Source: an uncultured Clostridia bacterium
GTDB taxonomy: Bacteria; Bacillota; Clostridia; Christensenellales; Borkfalkiaceae
Length of the DNA: 34,792 nucleotides
NCBI GenBank assembly: GCA_947628675.1
Contig: CANRAR010000015.1
Coordinates: forward strand, 1-34,792
Reading direction: 5' to 3'
Under the pieces are notes generated by a model. That model was not told where the DNA came from. It made no database searches and was given only the letters and a program-made list of their open reading frames with translations. Below, in pieces: positions 31,103-34,792 of the stretch. The translations under genes were made by a program, and so were the position numbers. Position 1 is the first letter of the stretch. Each line of letters starts with the position of its first letter.

Positions 31103-32377
31103 TTACGGTTCGTAGACGTACTGTTGGGCGGTAAAGGACGCCGTGCGGGTGGTGGCGTCGAGGTAACTATACGTGGTTCCACCGAACAAACCGCCCCACA
31201 TACCGCCTCCGCCCGAGGTGCGGGACAGCACGTTGCGGTATTCGATTTCGATGCGCTTGCCCGCCGTGACCGTGGAGAGCACCTCGTCGGCGAGATCCGT
31301 GAGGGCGTAGGAACTATCCACATCGGCGGTGAATGACGTCTTGACGCCGTCCACCGAGATGGAGAGAATGGCGACATAGCCGTTGCTCCACCACACGTAG
31401 AGCGGGCTCTCGGTGCCCGACGCCGAGGCGACGAGATAATTGCCCGTGCTGCTGTGCGTGGAATCGGTATACAGCGTCGCCGCCGTGAAGGAGACGTCGA
31501 GGCGGACGTCGCCCGTGACTTCGCCGTACTTCGTGACCTGACTGCCCGTCTCCTCGTGCGTTTCGATGAGCGACTTGGCGGCAAACTTTGCATCGTTGGC
31601 GGGAATGGCGAAATTCAAGCCCTCCACATTCTGCCCGTTGTACGTATCGTACCCCGAGTTGATGATGCCGACGAGCCTTCCCGCGCTGTCGAACAGTCCC
31701 CCGCCCGAGTTGCCGCCGTTAATAGCGGTATCCGTCTGCATGAGCGTCATCGAACCGATCTCGCCGACGGCGACGGCGCGCTTGGTCGCCGAGACGATGC
31801 CGTGCGTCACCGTGCCGCCCAAGATGCCGAGCGGGTTGCCGATGGCAAAGACCTCCGTGCCCACCTTGACTTTGTCGCTATCCGCAAACGTCGCGCAGGC
31901 GAATTTTTCACCCGCCTCGGGACGGATGGAGAGCACCGCGATGTCCCGCATAAACGAACCGCCGACGAGGGTCGCTTCGTACGTCTTGGTACTCTCCTCG
32001 CCGTTTTCAATGGAGAGAACATCCACCTCGAACGCCTTTCCGCCCTCGATGACGTGGTGATTGGTGATGATGAAGTACTGGTCGTAGGTGGCGTTCGCCG
32101 CGGAGGCGCTCTGCCAATCGGCATACTCCCCCTCCGCCGCGCCGCCGATGATGACGCCGCTCCCCGCGCTTGCACTGCTCTCCGCATAACTCGTGACGTC
32201 TACGACGGTCGGGCGGATGGCCTCGAGCATCTCCACCGTCGAAGAATACTGCGGCTCGGAGGTGATTTCGGAGAGCATGACCGTATACGAACGGCGCTCC
32301 CCGACGCCGCACCCCGCGGTCGCAAGACACATGGCGAGCGCCATGCCCGCCGCGGCAATTTTTATGGCTCTTTTCAT
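31103..32377 (-). CDS. HtrA-like trypsin-family protease, lipoprotein
   Basis: The 424-residue protein begins with a lipoprotein signal ending in TAGC (C23), so it should be tethered outside the membrane. The S1C catalytic triad is complete: H108 in TNHHVI, D145 in MRDIAVLS and S224 in GGNSGGGLFD. SGVIIGG and GNPLGILGGTVTHGIVSA are further HtrA landmarks. About 200 residues follow the protease domain. They do not show a PDZ domain that I can recognise; this part is rich in Thr/Ser and Tyr. Proteases of this group handle misfolded envelope proteins. The promoter lies in an inverted repeat (32422-32456), suggesting stress-responsive control. Confidence 0.9.
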   Translation of the reverse strand: MKRAIKIAAAGMALAMCLATAGCGVGERRSYTVMLSEITSEPQYSSTVEMLEAIRPTVVDVTSYAESSASAGSGVIIGGAAEGEYADWQSASAANATYDQYFIITNHHVIEGGKAFEVDVLSIENGEESTKTYEATLVGGSFMRDIAVLSIRPEAGEKFACATFADSDKVKVGTEVFAIGNPLGILGGTVTHGIVSATKRAVAVGEIGSMTLMQTDTAINGGNSGGGLFDSAGRLVGIINSGYDTYNGQNVEGLNFAIPANDAKFAAKSLIETHEETGSQVTKYGEVTGDVRLDVSFTAATLYTDSTHSSTGNYLVASASGTESPLYVWWSNGYVAILSISVDGVKTSFTADVDSSYALTDLADEVLSTVTAGKRIEIEYRNVLSRTSGGGGMWGGLFGGTTYSYLDATTRTASFTAQQYVYEP

Positions 32378-32410
32378 TGTGATGACCTCTTACTATGTAC
32401 TATTAAATAT

Positions 32411-32438
32411 ATTATACTATATTTTGCCCGACTTCAAA
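32411..32438 (-). promoter_or_regulatory. Promoter of the HtrA-like gene
   Basis: TATAAT (32411-32416) on the minus strand with TTTGAA (32433-32438) 16 bases upstream. The leader of about 30 nt carries GAGG ahead of the ATG. Confidence 0.65.
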
Positions 32439-32456
32439 CGGGTTTTTCGGGCAAAA
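32422..32456 (-). promoter_or_regulatory. Inverted repeat bracketing the -35 box of the HtrA-like gene
   Basis: TTTTGCCCGA (32422-32431) and TCGGGCAAAA (32447-32456) are perfect 10-base inverted repeats 15 bases apart. The -35 hexamer (32433-32438) sits in the spacer. The placement fits a repressor operator; the regulator is not known. Confidence 0.6.
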
Positions 32457-32512
32457 ATGACGGTATCGCGTAAATTCTACTGTTGGTAGAGATAGATTGG
32501 GACGCATCATAA

Positions 32513-32640
32513 AAAGATAAAAATGTTTTCTTTTTTATTTATTTTTATATCATTTTATCTCTTTATTATGTATAATTTCATTTTTATTTATAATTTCATA
32601 CTATTTTTTGCTTTATGGGTGCTTGCTTTTTTCTTTTCCC
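32513..32640. other. AT-rich gene-free stretch
   Basis: A strongly AT-rich segment with repeats of the TATAATTTCAT type stands out against GC-rich surroundings. A short open frame encoding only Phe/Ile/Tyr runs lies here; I do not consider it a gene. It lies between the HtrA-like promoter and block R5. Confidence 0.6.
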
Positions 32641-32819
32641 TCAGCTTTCCCTTTTCCCCGACGCCTCGGTTCGCCGCCCGTCCGAACGGGGACACGCACT
32701 TCATCCGCCTCTCCCCGCAGTACGCAGACAAGGAGGGCGCCCCTCCCCCTGTATCCCTCGGTTACGGCGGCAGGGACCACCGTAACCCCCGTACTTCGCC
32801 TACGGCTACTTCGGCGCGT

Positions 32820-33060
32820 TGCGCCTCGTGCCACGCTTAGTCGGCAATGGTGCGCGTGGGGCGTACCGCCCTTGGTCGAAAATAGTGCGGGCTAGATGTG
32901 CCGCGCTTAGTAGATACAGGGTTCCCAAAAAAGATTTGCGTAACAAAGGTTTTTGGGGAAGAGGAGGCACCGTGTGCAAAAAGAGCCTTTTCGCAAGAAA
33001 AGAGAAAAAAGCACACGCGCGCCGACGAGCGTGCGGGGCAGAATGACGCGGGAACCCAAG
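32820..33060 (+). repeat. Dispersed repeat block R5 (gene-free)
   Basis: The block contains two GTGCC-CGCTTAGT modules (about 32830 and 32899). A hairpin-like unit at 32924-32958 followed by GAAGAGGAGGC matches the reverse complement of the end of block R1 (4366-4400 and flank). CGCGCCGACGAGCGTGCGGGGC comes next, again related to R1, then CAGAATGACGCGG. The upstream 32641-32819 is GC-rich and holds no gene that I can support. Confidence 0.75.
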
Positions 33061-33072
33061 GGCGGGGCAAAT

Positions 33073-33175
33073 CGGACTTCGTTGTTCGGGATTCTTACTG
33101 CGCCTACGGCTTGTGCCGCGCTTGGTCGAAAATAATGCGCGCGGGGCACCCCCTGCGGGGGTTCAGAATGACGCG
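33073..33175 (+). repeat. Dispersed repeat block R6
   Basis: 103 bases match the reverse complement of 23849-23951 with three substitutions and no gaps. The internal modules are CGGACTTCG, TGCGCCTACGGCTTGTGCCG, CGCTTGGTCGAAAATAATG, GCGCGGGGCACCCC and AGAATGACGCG. Confidence 0.95.
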
Positions 33176-33211
33176 GTGGAACGGACACGGGGCGGAATGA
33201 GGAAAATACGC

Positions 33212-33245
33212 AAAAAGCGGCTCCGCGTTGAAAGCGCGGAGCCGC
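33212..33245 (-). terminator. valS terminator
   Basis: An 11-bp perfect stem, GCGGCTCCGCG (33235-33245, read on the minus strand) with CGCGGAGCCGC (33217-33227), has a seven-base loop and a following T5 (33212-33216). Confidence 0.92.
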
Positions 33246-33260
33246 CTTAACTTATTGCAA

Positions 33261-33303
33261 TTACAGCGATTTCAACTTACGGCAAGTTACAGCGATTTCA
33301 ACT
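33261..33303 (-). repeat. Duplicated valS 3' end
   Basis: TTACAGCGATTTCAACT occurs at 33261-33277 and 33287-33303, 26 bases apart. The right copy contains the last codons and stop of valS, so the left copy is a second, untranslated version of the same tail. Confidence 0.88.
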
Positions 33304-34792
33304 GCTTTTCGATGCGCTTTTTCATGTCGAGATACTTTTCCTTCTTTGCCGCCTCGTCCTCGACGAGTTTCTTGGGCGCCTTGGCGATGAAGTTCTTGTT
33401 GGTGAGTTTGCTGTCCGCGCGGGCAATTTCACCCATGATGCGCTCGAGTTCCTTTTCGAGCCGCTTGCGCTCCGCCTCTATGTTGACGAGTTCGCCGAGC
33501 GGGATGAAGATTTGCCCCAATTCGCACACCTTGGAGACGGGCTTCTCCCCTGCCTCAGCGCCGCTCTCCACGAAGTCGATGTCGCTCGCGCCCGCGAGCC
33601 GCAGGATGGACGATTTGTTGACGGCGACGAGGCGCTTCTCACTTGTGACAAGATAGAGCGGCACCTTTTTGACGGGCTGGCAGCCCACTTCCACCTTCAT
33701 GGCGCGCACCGTCTTTACAAGGTCGATGACGCCCTCGAACGCCTTTGCCTCCTTCTTGTAGGCAAGTTTGGTGTTGTAGCGCGGGAACTCCGCCGTGATG
33801 ATGCTCCCCTTGACGTGCGGGAGGTACCCGTAAATTTCCTCCGTGACGAAGGGAATGAAGGGATGCAACAGTTTTAACGTGTTTTCGAGCACAAACATGA
33901 GAACTGCAAGCGTTCCGCGCTTCTTCTCCGCGTCGCCGCCGTAGAGGGCGGGCTTGGAAAGTTCGATGTACCAATCGCAGAAGTCGTTCCACGCGAAGTC
34001 GGTGAGTTTATCCGCCGCGATGCCCAAGTCGTACTTTTGCAGGGACAGCGTGACCTCGCGGATGGTGGACTGCAACCGCGAGATGATCCAACGGTCGGCG
34101 GGTTGCAGGCGCACTTCGGAGAGGGGCAAAATGTCCCCCTCGGCGTTCATGAGGACGAAGCGCGAGGCGTTCCAAATTTTATTGATGAAGTTGCGCGACG
34201 CCTCCACCTTAGCGTCGGTGAAGCGCGTGTCGTTGCCCGGGGCGACGCCCGTCATGAGGGAGAGGCGGAGAGAGTCCGCGCCGTATTTTTCGATGACTTC
34301 CAAGGGATCGACGCCGTTGCCGAGCGACTTGGACATCTTTCTCCCCTGCTCGTCGCGCACGAGCCCGTGGATGAGGACGTCGCGGAACGGGACTTTCTCG
34401 GTGTGTTCGAGCCCCGAGAACATCATGCGCATGACCCAGAACGGGATGATATCGTACCCCGTGACGAGGACGTCGGTGGGATAGAAATATTTGAAGTCTT
34501 CGGTCTCGTTCGGCCAGCCGAGCGTGGAGAACGGCCACAGAGCCGACGAAAACCATGTATCGAGGCAATCCTCGTCCTGATGCAGGTGCTCGCTGCCGCA
34601 CTTGGGGCACTTTTGCGGCGTTTCGCGGGCGCAGATGGTTTCGCCGCAGTCGTCGCAGTACCACACGGGAATGCGGTGCCCCCACCAAAGTTGGCGGGAG
34701 ATGCACCAATCGCGGATGTTTTCCAGCCAATTGAAGTAGATCTTGGCGAAGCGGTCGGGCACGAACTTGGTCTTGTTCTGCATGACCGCGTG
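33287..34792 (-). CDS. valS: Valyl-tRNA synthetase, C-terminal part (cut by window edge)
   Basis: ValRS charges tRNA-Val and edits mischarged threonine. The 501 visible residues are the C-terminal part; the frame is open through the right edge (codons for HAV precede MQNKTKF), and the HIGH motif lies outside. Visible are [15 protein letters not shown], a zinc-knuckle-like CDDC plus [21 protein letters not shown] and the KMSKS loop in [14 protein letters not shown]. The anticodon-binding helical domain and the C-terminal coiled-coil arm (about the last 70 residues) that grips tRNA follow. The 3' end is well defined by the stop and a strong terminator. Any T-box leader would lie outside the window. 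Confidence 0.95.
   Translation of the reverse strand, partial: HAVMQNKTKFVPDRFAKIYFNWLENIRDWCISRQLWWGHRIPVWYCDDCGETICARETPQKCPKCGSEHLHQDEDCLDTWFSSALWPFSTLGWPNETEDFKYFYPTDVLVTGYDIIPFWVMRMMFSGLEHTEKVPFRDVLIHGLVRDEQGRKMSKSLGNGVDPLEVIEKYGADSLRLSLMTGVAPGNDTRFTDAKVEASRNFINKIWNASRFVLMNAEGDILPLSEVRLQPADRWIISRLQSTIREVTLSLQKYDLGIAADKLTDFAWNDFCDWYIELSKPALYGGDAEKKRGTLAVLMFVLENTLKLLHPFIPFVTEEIYGYLPHVKGSIITAEFPRYNTKLAYKKEAKAFEGVIDLVKTVRAMKVEVGCQPVKKVPLYLVTSEKRLVAVNKSSILRLAGASDIDFVESGAEAGEKPVSKVCELGQIFIPLGELVNIEAERKRLEKELERIMGEIARADSKLTNKNFIAKAPKKLVEDEAAKKEKYLDMKKRIEKQLKSL

Noticed and set aside
32523-32840. 105-codon frame starting with a hydrophobic Phe/Ile run, possibly a small membrane protein
   Set aside because: The hydrophobic part reflects AT-rich DNA and the rest runs into the repeat block; no ribosome-binding site.

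Overview
The window looks like chromosomal DNA from a fermentative, anaerobic, Gram-positive Firmicute: an uncultured gut Clostridia member of moderately high GC, possibly Christensenellales-like. The evidence is a WhiA gene, DUF1540 and DUF1848 proteins, an oxygen-free ribonucleotide reductase (NrdD/NrdG), AdhE, Shine-Dalgarno starts and many near-consensus TTGACA/TATAAT promoters. The lineage is inferred from gene content only. Twenty of the 22 protein genes, and the tRNA at the left edge, lie on the minus strand. The plus strand carries a DUF1848 gene, rplI and a second tRNA-Leu.

Layout, left to right. (1) 1-4157: tRNA-Leu(AAG), then the minus-strand operon polA-coaE-lytic transglycosylase, then tRNA-Leu(CAA). 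(2) 4158-7313: a repeat block, a small membrane protein diverging from a DUF1848/radical-SAM-like gene, an m5C RNA methyltransferase and a flavodoxin. (3) 7380-10739: an M29 aminopeptidase and two COG0523 metallochaperone GTPases, one with a large His/Asp tract and one fused to a YcgQ-like domain. (4) 10751-13668: nrdD-nrdG with two NrdR boxes. (5) 13770-15819: a 1-phosphofructokinase-type kinase and PfkA. (6) 15866-22804: dnaE, whiA, a PHP phosphoesterase and murB; murB is separated from the rest by a 783-base island of nested tandem repeats. (7) 22801-24990: a secreted solute-binding-like protein, a repeat block, DUF1540 and rplI. (8) 25021-30555: a lipoprotein, a phospholipase-C-like protein and AdhE. 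(9) 30632-34792: a giant hairpin, dispersed repeats, an HtrA-like lipoprotein protease, more repeats and the 3' two thirds of valS.

The genes are mostly housekeeping: replication and repair, dNTP synthesis, glycolysis and fermentation, envelope, tRNA charging and rRNA modification. The unusual content lies in and around the genes. Two exact G9 tracts occur 0.9 kb apart, one between the -35 and -10 of the lipoprotein promoter and one inside the phospholipase-like reading frame. This is the architecture of a phase-variable surface locus. The phospholipase-like gene is also flanked by two copies of the same terminator-promoter module, the second of which drives no gene. The murB-PHP gap holds three adjoining arrays with periods 33, 4 and 22. 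A modular family of GC-rich dispersed repeats fills most of the long gene-free stretches.
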